Origin: 13-2-20CM-68-14 sp051955535
GTDB lineage: Bacteria > Actinomycetota > Thermoleophilia > Gaiellales > Gaiellaceae
Reading direction: 5' to 3'
Length of the DNA: 64,000 nt
Assembly (NCBI GenBank): GCA_051955535.1
Contig: JBQCGP010000071.1
Span: 1-64,000, forward strand
Below the pieces are notes generated by a model, which was given only the letters and a program-made list of their open reading frames with translations, made no database searches and was not told the DNA's origin. Position 1 is the stretch's first letter; each line of letters starts with the position of its first letter. Shown piece by piece: positions 8,284-16,666 of the stretch. The position numbers were made by a program, and so were the translations under genes.

Positions 8284-9831
8284 TCAGTGTCCGCGACAGG
8301 TCGCGTAACTCGCGTTGTCGACCAGGAGGTTCCGGCGCGGCGTGGCGAGGCTACCGTCGTCGCGCTTGCCCGCGGTCTCGCCGACCAGGTCGCCGCCGCT
8401 CCCACAGCCCCGGTTGCTCTGCACGACGTTGCCGGACGAGCCCTGCAGCTGAATGGCGGGCCGCTGTCCGTTGACGAACGCGTTGCGCGCGATGTGGTTG
8501 CCGTCGCTGCCGACGCCTACGAAGATGCCGGCCCGGCGCGCGCCGACGATCCGGTTGTCGCTGAAGGTGTTCTGGCGCGAGCCGACGCCGCCGTACCACC
8601 ACTCGACGTTGATCCCGGCGGGCGAGCCGCTGACGACGTTGCGGGCGATCAGCGAGTTGTTCGTCGAGTGCTCGAGGTAGATGCCCGTCCGGGTCCCACG
8701 GACGACGTTGTCGACGACGGTGGTCCGGGTCGACGAGCCCACGGTCTCGATCCCGTCCCAGCGGGCGCGAAGGATCGTGTTGCCGATGATCGCCGCCTGG
8801 ACGCCGCCGGTCCAGATGCCACCTTCCTCCGTGCCGCACCGTGGCGCGGATGCGCTCGTGTAGCAAGCGTTCCGCGCGGGATCGCGGATGTCCGTGATCA
8901 CGTTGTCGAGGGCGAGGTCGTGGAGGGCGGCGGAGGCACGTCCGTACTGCTTCTGGCCGAGCAGGATCCCGAAGGAGCGGAAGCCGCGGATGCGCGTGCG
9001 GATGACGCTCGTTTCGCGCGATTTGTCCGACCCGAGCGAGAAGACGCCCGCGTTTCCGGTTCCGCCGCCGTCGATGACGGAGTCCTGAACCGAGACCTCC
9101 GAGTAGGCGCCCCAGACGTCGACGCCGTTCTGGCGCACGCGTCTGAGGCGGAGGCGCTGCAAGCGCACGTCACGCGAGCCGTCGAACACCGCGACCGCGT
9201 TCCCGCCGCCCGGGCCTGGGCCGCCACCGTCGACCGTCAGGTTGGCGATCCTGACGTGGTCGCCCTTCGCGACGAGGATTGCGAAGTATCCCGAGTTGCT
9301 CGGGCTGATCACGGTACTCGGCCCCGAGCCGACCAGGCGGGCGCTCGTCCCCAGCACGACGTTGTCGAGGCGATAACGGCCCGGGGCGAGCCTCACGGTG
9401 ACGTTCCCGCGACGCAGGGCACGGAGCGCGTCCGCGAGACCCGACCCCGGCGAGGCCTCCACGGGGCGATCACCGCCGCTCGTGACGATGGTGGCCACGG
9501 GGCTCGAGGCGCGGCGGCCGAGGTTGTCGACCGCGACGACGCGGACTGTGTGCCGGCCGCCGCCGATGAGCGCCGGGTTGAGGCCGAGAGAGTACGGCGC
9601 CGTCGTATCCGAGCCCCGCGGCGCCCCGTCGAGGAAGAAAGTCACGGCCGCGATCCGCGCACCCGGGTCTTGGGCTTTAGCGGCCAGGGTGACGGGGCCG
9701 GCGACGTTGCCGGTCGGCCCGTTGTAGGTCACCCGCGGCCCGCCGGAGGGCGCGGCGGCGGAGGCCGATCCGGCGATCGACAGGCAGAGAAGCAGGCTCG
9801 GCGCCCAACGCTTGACCACCACTGTCCTCAA
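8284..9831 (-). CDS. Secreted right-handed parallel beta-helix protein
   Basis: 515 residues. An N-terminal signal peptide (LLLCLSIAGSASAA) is followed by an Ig-like beta-sandwich (about 30-120, with F-F-L-D-G-A-P-R-G and V-R-V-V-A-V-D-N-L-G-R). A linker leads to a region resembling pectate-lyase-3/NosD beta-helices, with recurring N-x-I/V turns such as SLIARNVVSG, NTFSDNRIVG, NHIARNAFVNG and NVVQSNRGCG. Such proteins bind or cleave extracellular polysaccharides, though many are structural; no catalytic set is identifiable by eye. It lies next to and divergent from the exopolysaccharide genes, which fits a role in handling that polymer. It is separated from the sigma/HicB pair by eight bases, convergently. 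Confidence 0.8.
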   Translation of the reverse strand: MRTVVVKRWAPSLLLCLSIAGSASAAAPSGGPRVTYNGPTGNVAGPVTLAAKAQDPGARIAAVTFFLDGAPRGSDTTAPYSLGLNPALIGGGRHTVRVVAVDNLGRRASSPVATIVTSGGDRPVEASPGSGLADALRALRRGNVTVRLAPGRYRLDNVVLGTSARLVGSGPSTVISPSNSGYFAILVAKGDHVRIANLTVDGGGPGPGGGNAVAVFDGSRDVRLQRLRLRRVRQNGVDVWGAYSEVSVQDSVIDGGGTGNAGVFSLGSDKSRETSVIRTRIRGFRSFGILLGQKQYGRASAALHDLALDNVITDIRDPARNACYTSASAPRCGTEEGGIWTGGVQAAIIGNTILRARWDGIETVGSSTRTTVVDNVVRGTRTGIYLEHSTNNSLIARNVVSGSPAGINVEWWYGGVGSRQNTFSDNRIVGARRAGIFVGVGSDGNHIARNAFVNGQRPAIQLQGSSGNVVQSNRGCGSGGDLVGETAGKRDDGSLATPRRNLLVDNASYATCRGH

Positions 9832-9896
9832 CTCACGGCGCGTCCCGGAAATCGGGTTCGCAGTCGATCATACGTCCGCACGGGAGGTTCGGATCG

Positions 9897-11456
9897 ATGA
9901 CGACGACACCCTCGAACCACGTGTACCGCGCGAACGGAGGCGAGCTTGCACTCCGCGCGCCCGCCCAAGACGTCCCCCCCGACGAGCCCGTCGAGGCTCG
10001 CCGGTACGTCGACGCTTTCCGTCGGAGCTGGCCGCTGGTCCTGTTGATCGTGGTCCCGCTCACCGTCCTCGTCTTCGTCGTCTCGGCGATGTTTCCCAAG
10101 ACGTACAGCTCGAGCGCGAAGCTCGTGCTCGACACGACTGCCAACCCGCTGCAGGCTTCCGACGCCGCTTCGGTTCAGCGCCGGCTGTCGACGATCCAGG
10201 TCCTGCTGACGACGCGGGACGTCTTCGCCCGCGCCGCGCGGCGATTGCCCGGGGAGACCGCGGCGTCGGTTCAGAGCAAGGTGAGCTCGTCCGTCGACCC
10301 GTCCGCAAACGTGATCACGCTCGCCGCCACGGACAGCACGGCCCGAGGAGCGGCGCGAATCGCGAATGCCGTCGCCTCCACGTTCCTCGCCGAACAGCGG
10401 GTTATCCAGCAGCAACAGCTCACGCGAGAACGGGCGAGCTTGCTCCAGGCGCTCGACAAGTTGCGCGGCACGCCCGGGGCTCGCGCTCAGCGGGTCGCGA
10501 TCCAGAACCAGCTCGCGCAGCTGAACGTGAGCGCGGCGAGCAGCAGGCCCGAGCTTGCCCTTGCGGAGGCAGCCCAGCCCTCGTCGCGGCCCGCCTCGCC
10601 GCATCCGGTTCGAAATGCCTTCTTCGGTCTCTTCGCGGCGCTGTTCGTCGCTGCGCTGGTCGTCCTCGGGCGGGCGCAGTTCGCGCCACGGTTGAGCGGC
10701 GCGCGCGAGGTGCGCCGCCTGCTCGACGTGCCCGTGCTCGCGGAGGTTCCGCTTGGGCGGCGCAGCAGCTTCGGCCGTGGCCCGCGGACGCTGAGCGGCG
10801 CCGAGTACGAGGCCTATCAGACGCTGCACGCCGCCCTGAAGATGCAGCTGCCGCCGACGCAGCAGCAGATCGTGCTCGTGACGAGCGCGCTCCACGGCGA
10901 GGGCAAGACCGAGGTCACCGCCGGGCTCGGCCTCGCGCTTTCGCAGGCGGGGCTGCGCACCTGGCTCGTCTCCGCCGACATGCGTTGGCCTCGCCTGCAC
11001 GAGCTCTTCGACGTTGACCTGTCCCCTGGGCTCGCCGAGGTGCTCGCCGGCGCACACGTCTACCGCGACGGCGTGCCCGATCAGCTGGCGCCCGACCACC
11101 CGGTCCAGTTCCGCGCCGACACGGGGCGGGGCAGCCTGCACGTGCTCGCGAGCGGCAGCAAGCCACGCGATCCGGCGAAGCTGCTCGCGAGCGACGCGCT
11201 CGACACCTTCTTCGACCAGATCAAGCGCTCGGACTACGACTACGTGCTGCTGGACGGGCCGCCGCTCATCGGGTTGGTCGACAGTCAGGTGCTCGCCCAG
11301 CGGGTCGACGGCGTGATCTTGGTCGCGAGGCCCGAGAAGCTGATGCCTGCGAACTTGATCGACATGCGCGACCTGCTCGCCCGCCTCCAGGTGCATCCGC
11401 TCGGGGCCGTCGTGGTCGGGTCGCAGGTGACCCCGTCGGCGTACGTCCGCTCGTAG
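9897..11456 (+). CDS. Wzz / BY-kinase-like exopolysaccharide chain-length protein
   Basis: 519 residues from ATG 9897, preceded by GGGAGG at 9882-9887. A membrane helix near residues 43-63, a Wzz-type extracytoplasmic domain with helical segment (about 70-235) and a second membrane helix (about 238-258) are followed by a CpsD/Wzc-like ATPase. The ATPase has a Walker A (HGEGKTEV), an A' motif read as LVSADMRWPRL, and Walker B (YVLLDGPPL). In bacterial tyrosine kinases A' is normally D-x-D; here the first Asp is Ser. There is no C-terminal tyrosine cluster. It therefore probably regulates polysaccharide length or export but may not autophosphorylate. It is the first gene of an operon with the polymerase and a glycosyltransferase. 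Confidence 0.85.
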   Translation: MTTTPSNHVYRANGGELALRAPAQDVPPDEPVEARRYVDAFRRSWPLVLLIVVPLTVLVFVVSAMFPKTYSSSAKLVLDTTANPLQASDAASVQRRLSTIQVLLTTRDVFARAARRLPGETAASVQSKVSSSVDPSANVITLAATDSTARGAARIANAVASTFLAEQRVIQQQQLTRERASLLQALDKLRGTPGARAQRVAIQNQLAQLNVSAASSRPELALAEAAQPSSRPASPHPVRNAFFGLFAALFVAALVVLGRAQFAPRLSGAREVRRLLDVPVLAEVPLGRRSSFGRGPRTLSGAEYEAYQTLHAALKMQLPPTQQQIVLVTSALHGEGKTEVTAGLGLALSQAGLRTWLVSADMRWPRLHELFDVDLSPGLAEVLAGAHVYRDGVPDQLAPDHPVQFRADTGRGSLHVLASGSKPRDPAKLLASDALDTFFDQIKRSDYDYVLLDGPPLIGLVDSQVLAQRVDGVILVARPEKLMPANLIDMRDLLARLQVHPLGAVVVGSQVTPSAYVRS

Positions 11457-11466
11457 CGCGCTCGTC

Positions 11467-12819
11467 GTGACGGGTCGCGTCGCCACCCTGCAGCAGCTCG
11501 GCACCCGAGGCCGCCCGCCGCCGGTCGGGCGCGCACTCGGGATGCTCGGCGTCGCGGCCGCGCTCGGGCTCTTCGCGATGGCTACGGCCGTCGTGCTCTC
11601 GCGCCATCCCCTGCCGTCGTCGGCGGTGGCCGCGTTCGGAATCGCGCTGCTCGGGACGCTCGCACTCGTTCTCCGCAGCTACGACGGCGCCGTCGCGCTC
11701 GGGGTCCTGCTGACCGCGTTCGTCTGGTTCGAGCCGTCGCCTCCCGACCTCGTCTTCGGCGTCGTGATCGCCGTCGCGCTCGTCACCGGCCGCTTCACCC
11801 TGAGCAGGATCCCGCTCGCGGTCGGAGCGCTGCTCGGGGCCTTTCTCGCCCTGAACCTCTTCGCCTCCGTCGACGTTGTCGACGCACAGCGCGCGGCTTT
11901 CTTCTTCGCGATCACGCTCTATCTTGCGATCTTCGCGGTCTGGCTCGCCGCCTACGTGGACTCGACTCAGCGTGCGCGGCTCGTCGTGAAGGCGTACCTG
12001 ACGGCCGCCGTTCTCTCGGCAGTGCTGGCGACGCTGGCGCTTTACGTCCACTTCCCGGGTCACAACTCGCTCGTCATGGGCCCCCGGGCGAAGGGTCTGT
12101 TCAAGGACCCGAACGTCTACGGCGCGTTCCTCGTCCCGGCGGCACTGATCCTGCTCGAGGAGATCGTTCGGCCGCGACTGCTGCGGCTCCGAGGCCCGTC
12201 GAAGCTCGCGCTCGTTTCGGTGGTGACGGTCGGGATCCTCTTCTCGTTCTCTCGCGCCGCCTGGCTGAACGCCGCAGTGGGCGTGGTCGTGATGCTGACG
12301 GTGCTTGCGCTGCGGCGCGGCGGCGGCAAGCGGGCAATCGCAGTCGTCGCCGTGGTCCTGACTGCCACCGCGGGCCTGTTCGTCACGGTGGCCGTGACCT
12401 CGTCGTTGAACTTCCTCGAGCAGCGCGCCCACTTTCAGAGCTATGACGTGCAGCGGTTCGGCGCGCAGCTGTCCGGAGTCGAGTACGCCGTCCGCTACCC
12501 ACTTGGGATCGGCCCGGGCCAGTTCGAGCTCTTCTCGCCGGTATCGGCGCACAGCACGTACGTCCGCGCGCTGGCCGAGGAAGGCATGCTCGGCCTGCTG
12601 CTGCTGCTCGGGCTGATGGTTTGCACGCTCTTCCTCGCCGTCCGCAATGCGGAAGCCGGCCGCGACACCTACGGGATCGGCTCGGCCGCGCTGCTTGCCG
12701 CGTGGTGCGGCCTCCTCGCGAACAGCGTCTTCATCGACACGTTGCACTGGCGCCACCTCTGGCTCGTCGCCGCGCTGATCTGGGCGGGCGCCGCACGGCC
12801 GTTATGGAAACGACGGTAG
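11467..12819 (+). CDS. O-antigen ligase / Wzy-type polymerase family membrane protein
   Basis: 450 residues with about eleven predicted membrane helices. The Wzy_C hallmark appears as GLFKDPNVYGAFLVPA, then FSFSRAAWLN in a following helix, and G-I-G-P-G-Q-F-E ahead of a periplasmic A-H-S-T-Y-V-R-A-L-A-E-E-G-M segment. These proteins polymerise or ligate undecaprenyl-linked sugar repeats at the outer face of the membrane. A Gram-positive host would use it for exopolysaccharide or capsule polymerisation rather than LPS ligation. It starts ten bases after the Wzz-like gene and its end overlaps the next glycosyltransferase gene by 16 bases, so the three are cotranscribed and probably translationally coupled. 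Confidence 0.85.
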   Translation: MTGRVATLQQLGTRGRPPPVGRALGMLGVAAALGLFAMATAVVLSRHPLPSSAVAAFGIALLGTLALVLRSYDGAVALGVLLTAFVWFEPSPPDLVFGVVIAVALVTGRFTLSRIPLAVGALLGAFLALNLFASVDVVDAQRAAFFFAITLYLAIFAVWLAAYVDSTQRARLVVKAYLTAAVLSAVLATLALYVHFPGHNSLVMGPRAKGLFKDPNVYGAFLVPAALILLEEIVRPRLLRLRGPSKLALVSVVTVGILFSFSRAAWLNAAVGVVVMLTVLALRRGGGKRAIAVVAVVLTATAGLFVTVAVTSSLNFLEQRAHFQSYDVQRFGAQLSGVEYAVRYPLGIGPGQFELFSPVSAHSTYVRALAEEGMLGLLLLLGLMVCTLFLAVRNAEAGRDTYGIGSAALLAAWCGLLANSVFIDTLHWRHLWLVAALIWAGAARPLWKRR

Positions 12820-14003
12820 GACGCTCTCCGCCGCCCGCGGCGGCTGCGCGCGCCGATCGCAACGGCCGCGCGCGCGTCTTCGTGCTCGTGACGCTCGGCG
12901 AGGTCGGGGGCGCTCAGGGATACGTCGCCTCGCTTCTGCCCGCGCTCGCCGGCGAGTACGACGTCGTTGTCGGTGCACACGGCGGGGCCTTCGTCCGCGA
13001 GGCGGCGGAACGCTCGGGCATCGAGTTCGTGCACCTCGAGCAGCTCCGTCGACCGATCAGCCCCTGGCGAGACCTGCGCAGCTTCGCGGAGCTCTACCGG
13101 CTGCTGCGGCGGCAGCGGCCCGACGTCCTGCACGCCAGCAGCTCGAAGGCAGGCGTGATCGGCCGCCTCGCCGCCGTCGCCGCCCGAGTGCCGGTCCGCG
13201 TCTTCACCGTCCACGGCTGGGCGTTCAGCGCCCACTCGGGAGCCGCCTCCGCCCTCTACCGCTGGGCGGACAGGATTGCCGGCCGCGCGACGACGGCCAC
13301 GATCTGCGTCTCGCAGCGCGAGCGCGCCGACGGTCTGCGCGCGCGGACCTGCCGCGCCGACCGCACGGTGGTCATTCCGAACGGGGTCGAGGTCGACGCC
13401 TACCCACAGGCGTCCCTCGAGAGCGCAGTGCCGCGCCTGATCGCGGTCGGCCGGCTCGCCGCGCCCAAGGATTGGTCGACACTGCTGTCGGCCCTGACAA
13501 GCCTCGACTCCGAGGCATTCACAGAGCTGGCGATCGTGGGGGACGGGCCCGAACGAGAACGGGTCGAAGACGAGCTCGCCAGGCGCTCGCTCGAGGGCCG
13601 GGTGCGCTTGCTCGGAGAACGCGACGACGTGCCGCGACTGCTGGCGGAGGCGGACGTGTTCCTGCTCGCGAGCCGATCCGAAGGCCTGCCACTGTCCGTG
13701 ATCGAGGCGATGGCGGCCGGCTTGCCGATCGTCGCCTCCGACGTCGGCGGCCTAAAGGAGCTCGTTCGCGACGGCGAGACCGGCGTGCTCGTCCCACCGG
13801 GAGACCCCGTCGCGCTGGCGGAGGCGCTGCGGCCGCTGTTAGCCAACCGCGAGCTGCGACGCCGCCTCGGGAGGGCCGGGCGGGCGCGGGCGAAGGCGCT
13901 CTTCGACCTCTCAGGGTTCCGCCGCGCGCACCTCGAGCTCTACCGGCGGGAGCTCGCGGCGGCCGGAGTCTCGTCCTCCCCGCCGAAGCGCGAGCGGCGG
14001 TAG
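12804..14003 (+). CDS. GT4 family glycosyltransferase
   Basis: 399 residues starting at the ATG inside the end of the polymerase gene; longer readings upstream are in a shadow frame. The N-terminal Rossmann half has G-E-V-G-G-A-Q-G-Y, and the segment V-L-H-A-S-S-S-K-A-G resembles capsular GT4 enzymes. The C-terminal half has LIAVGRLAAPKDW, L-A-I-V-G-D-G-P-E-R and the E-x7-E motif (EGLPLSVIEAMAAGLPIVAS), which holds the nucleotide-sugar. It acts on the cytoplasmic face, adding a sugar to the lipid-linked repeat. Its 3' end overlaps the convergent deacetylase gene by 64 bases, so both C-termini are encoded in the same DNA. Confidence 0.88.
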   Translation: METTVGRSPPPAAAARADRNGRARVFVLVTLGEVGGAQGYVASLLPALAGEYDVVVGAHGGAFVREAAERSGIEFVHLEQLRRPISPWRDLRSFAELYRLLRRQRPDVLHASSSKAGVIGRLAAVAARVPVRVFTVHGWAFSAHSGAASALYRWADRIAGRATTATICVSQRERADGLRARTCRADRTVVIPNGVEVDAYPQASLESAVPRLIAVGRLAAPKDWSTLLSALTSLDSEAFTELAIVGDGPERERVEDELARRSLEGRVRLLGERDDVPRLLAEADVFLLASRSEGLPLSVIEAMAAGLPIVASDVGGLKELVRDGETGVLVPPGDPVALAEALRPLLANRELRRRLGRAGRARAKALFDLSGFRRAHLELYRRELAAAGVSSSPPKRERR

Positions 14004-14830
14004 AGGTCACGCAGCGGCAGCGGTGAATCGTGGCCGCCGCCGACCTTCGCCTTGAAGTCGAGCAGCGCATCGCGTCCGTCGATCTGGCGCCGGCGGAGCG
14101 CGAACCGGTCGGTCTCCGCGTCGTTCACGCCGGGCTCGCAGGAGACCGCGACGCGGAAGCCGGACTCGATCACGTAGCGGCGCTCGCGCTCGCCGAACAG
14201 CCCGGCGGGGTACGAGAACGCCTCGACCGGCCGCTCCAGGCGCGCCTCGAGCGCAGCCTTCGAGCCGGCAATCTCCTCCCGGGCATCGTCGTCGCCGAGC
14301 CGGAGCAGGTTTGGATGGGTGAGCGAATGCGCCTCGAACGACAGCACACCCTCACGGTCGAGCTCACGGATCCCGTCCCAGTCGAGAAGTGCCGGCTGCC
14401 GGTCGTACCACTCGAAGGCCGCGTCGCCGTCGATCACGGCCGGCGCGACGAACACCGTCGCGCGGAACCCATGCCCGGCGAGCACGGGCAGCGCGTTCTC
14501 GGCAACGTCCAGGTAGCCGTCGTCGAAGCTGAGCGCGACCGTCTTCCTCTCCCGACCACGGCCGAGCATCGCCGTCGCCGTGAGGACATCGACGACCGCA
14601 TAGCCCTCGTCGGCGAGGTGGCTCATCTGCCGGGCGAAACGCTCCGGCGAGACCGCGAGCTCGTCCTTCTCCCGCGAGACGCGGTGGTAGAAGAGGATCC
14701 GGATGCCGTCGGGCGCCGACCGCCCGCCCGCCCGCAGGAGCCACGCGGCCGAGCGGCCTCGCGTGAGCACTGCCTTGGCCGCATAGAAGGGCGCGGGCGC
14801 GATCTCGAGCCCGGTGGGCCCGCGCGTCAT
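13940..14830 (-). CDS. Polysaccharide deacetylase (NodB-homology, CE4)
   Basis: 296 residues with the CE4 fold. I-L-F-Y-H-R-V-S is the first strand, SFDDGYLD carries the catalytic base and metal Asp, and H-S-L-T-H-P-N-L supplies the metal-binding H-x3-H. A-F-S-Y-P-A-G-L-F-G is motif 3 (with Ala in place of the usual Arg-containing RxPY or YPxG form). Such enzymes remove N- or O-acetyl groups from exopolysaccharide or peptidoglycan sugars. No signal peptide is evident, although a modestly hydrophobic N-terminus exists. The gene is followed 5' by the FemAB-like gene with a 4-base ATGA overlap and belongs to the three-gene minus-strand operon 16532-13940. It overlaps the GT4 gene tail to tail. 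Confidence 0.87.
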   Translation of the reverse strand: MTRGPTGLEIAPAPFYAAKAVLTRGRSAAWLLRAGGRSAPDGIRILFYHRVSREKDELAVSPERFARQMSHLADEGYAVVDVLTATAMLGRGRERKTVALSFDDGYLDVAENALPVLAGHGFRATVFVAPAVIDGDAAFEWYDRQPALLDWDGIRELDREGVLSFEAHSLTHPNLLRLGDDDAREEIAGSKAALEARLERPVEAFSYPAGLFGERERRYVIESGFRVAVSCEPGVNDAETDRFALRRRQIDGRDALLDFKAKVGGGHDSPLPLRDLYRRSRFGGEDETPAAASSRR

Positions 14831-15999
14831 TGCTTGTTCCGGCCGCGCCGGACGACCCGACCCGCCGCGATTCGCGCCGGCGAGAGACCTTCGTAGTAGA
14901 ACCGCCGCAGCGCCTCCGACTGCTTTGCCCGCCTCCGAACGCGGATCCCGTTCACGACCGCAGCGACGGCCACGCGGCCGCGCAGCGTTGGCGCCAACCC
15001 GATCGCCTCGTAGAGCGGCTCGAGCCGGTCGGCTAGCTCGAGCTTGTAGCGCTCGGCACCGCCGAGGAACTCGACCATCGTTGCGCCCTCCGCGTCCGCG
15101 GCCTCGATCGAGTCAAGCGTGTTCAAGAGGCCGGGCGAATAGCGCGAATAGGCCGGGTCGAAGGCGAGCCGGTGCACGTACATCCTCCGCTCGAACAAGA
15201 AGAAGTAGTGGAAGGCAATCGGTCGGCCGTCGAGCCTCAGGAGGACGATGCGCGGGATCCCGAGCTCAGCCAGCCGTCGCAGCGCCGCGCGATGGAACTC
15301 CCGCCCGGCCGGAGTGGCGAAGCCAGACCCGTCTGGCCTGCCGCGCCAGCGGATCTCGTGCAGCTCGAATGCGTCCTCGAGCGCCGCTTCGAGCTCGTCG
15401 GGCTCGCGCGCGACCTGCGTCTCGACTCGCCCGACGCCCGCGAGCTGCCTGCGCTTCCGCCCGTCCTGGTTGCGGCGCTTCGCCGTCGTCTTGGCGCGGT
15501 AGACCTCCTCCCAGCCGCTGTCGAGCTCGAGCACGGGCGCCTCGGACCGCTCCACGAGCTGGACGCGATCCGGACCCATCGCCTCGACCAGCCTGCTCGA
15601 AGCCGGCAGCCCGTAGAGCAGGGCAAGATCCTGGCCCGATGATTCGGCGCGTTCGGCCAGAGCCTCGGCGGTCGAAGCGGGCGCGGCGCGATCCAGGACC
15701 AGGTCCGCCAATGCGGACTGGCTGCCGCCCTGGAAGGACAACACCTGCAGGCCGCGCCGGTCGATCAGGCAGAGCGGCAGGCCGCCGACGAGCCGGCCGT
15801 CGTCGTCGAAAGCAGCGTGAACGAGGGACCGGGCGCCTTCGCTGTTGTGCCGCCACCACTCCTCGACCCAGCCGTGGAGCAAGAACGGGCTCGGCCGCGG
15901 CATCGAGCGCACCAGCTCGTCCCACGGCTCCGCGAGGCGGGCGAAGTCGTCGGCAGTCGAGATCTCTTCGATCCGAAGAGAGGCCGGGCTCGCGCTCAC
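14827..15999 (-). CDS. CelD/BcsL-like GNAT (FemAB-type) acyltransferase
   Basis: 390 residues. The N-terminal part (F-A-R-L-A-E-P-W-D-E-L, S-P-F-L-L-H-G-W-V-E-E-W-W) and the C-terminal GNAT half (E-L-H-E-I-R-W-R-G-R, L-R-L-D-G-R-P-I-A-F-H-Y, Y-S-R-Y-S-P-G-L-L-N) match the 'cellulose biosynthesis CelD/BcsL' group of double-GNAT proteins common in exopolysaccharide clusters. They are thought to acylate a sugar or transfer an amino acid to it. The gene overlaps both neighbours by four bases (ATGA) and so is tightly coupled with the deacetylase and the small kinase. The substrate cannot be told from sequence. Confidence 0.8.
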   Translation of the reverse strand: MSASPASLRIEEISTADDFARLAEPWDELVRSMPRPSPFLLHGWVEEWWRHNSEGARSLVHAAFDDDGRLVGGLPLCLIDRRGLQVLSFQGGSQSALADLVLDRAAPASTAEALAERAESSGQDLALLYGLPASSRLVEAMGPDRVQLVERSEAPVLELDSGWEEVYRAKTTAKRRNQDGRKRRQLAGVGRVETQVAREPDELEAALEDAFELHEIRWRGRPDGSGFATPAGREFHRAALRRLAELGIPRIVLLRLDGRPIAFHYFFLFERRMYVHRLAFDPAYSRYSPGLLNTLDSIEAADAEGATMVEFLGGAERYKLELADRLEPLYEAIGLAPTLRGRVAVAAVVNGIRVRRRAKQSEALRRFYYEGLSPARIAAGRVVRRGRNKQ

Positions 16000-16532
16000 G
16001 CGGGCTGCGCCTCACGGCCGCGCTCAACCCGGCCCAAGAAGGTGTCGACCTCCTGAGGCGTGCGCAGGACGGCGATCTCGGCGTGGCCGCGCCGCCGTTC
16101 CAGGATCCTGAGGATCTCGGGCCGGATCTTTCTCCGGTACTCCCACTGGTAGAGCAGAAACTTGATCAGGGCGCGGTAAGCCGGGGCGGGCTCGCAGCCT
16201 TCGGGCGCGCTCGACCGATCGTCCTCGGAAAGACGCCGCCTGCTCACGCGCCACGTTGCGACGAGCGGCGAGATATCGAGGAAGACAATCGTGTCAGCCG
16301 CCTCGAGCCAGAGGTCTACCGTGTCCACGTGGAGCCCCTCGACGACCCAGGGCTCCTGCGCAAGCTCCTGTCGTTGGATCTCCTCCCATTCCGGCGCCGG
16401 CGTCTCGACCCAGCCGGGCCGCCAGAAGAGACGATCGAGCTCGACGACGCGAGCACCCACGGCTTCGCCCAATTGACGGGCGATCCGGGACTTGCCTGCC
16501 CCGCCGGGGCCGATGACGGCGACTCGGTTCAT
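15996..16532 (-). CDS. P-loop kinase (adenylate-kinase / FlaR-like)
   Basis: 178 residues from an ATG preceded by GGAGGAAAG. The N-terminal Walker A is GPGGAGKSRIARQLG, followed by V-V-E-L-D-R-L-F-W-R-P-G-W and a W-V-V-E-G-L-H segment. This matches the 'DNA topology modulation protein'/FlaR group of small nucleotide-kinase-like ATPases. An R-R-R-L lid region and a C-terminal L-R-T-P-Q-E-V helix follow the same family. The substrate is unknown. It is the first gene of the operon with the acyltransferase and deacetylase, divergent from the sugar transferase gene, so a small phosphorylated precursor for the polysaccharide is one possible substrate (speculative). Confidence 0.75.
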   Translation of the reverse strand: MNRVAVIGPGGAGKSRIARQLGEAVGARVVELDRLFWRPGWVETPAPEWEEIQRQELAQEPWVVEGLHVDTVDLWLEAADTIVFLDISPLVATWRVSRRRLSEDDRSSAPEGCEPAPAYRALIKFLLYQWEYRRKIRPEILRILERRRGHAEIAVLRTPQEVDTFLGRVERGREAQPA

Positions 16533-16602
16533 CTTTCCTCCGCGGACAACGACAACTTTAGAGCGCTACAAGGCCGGCACCAAAGCCGGATTCCGCTGGT
16601 GA

Positions 16603-16662
16603 TTGCACTGCCGGCTCCCGGCACGATAGACTGGCGGGGCTCCAACAGGTCTTGGGAGGAGG
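16603..16662 (+). promoter_or_regulatory. Promoter and strong RBS of the sugar transferase gene
   Basis: TTGCAC (16603-16608), an 18-base spacer and TAGACT (16627-16632) form a good sigma-70-like promoter. The spacer holds a perfect inverted repeat TGCCGG-CTC-CCGGCA (16609-16623), which could be an operator. A GGGAGGAGG ribosome site (16654-16662) fixes the GTG at 16667 as the start. Confidence 0.5.
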
Positions 16663-16666
16663 ACCC

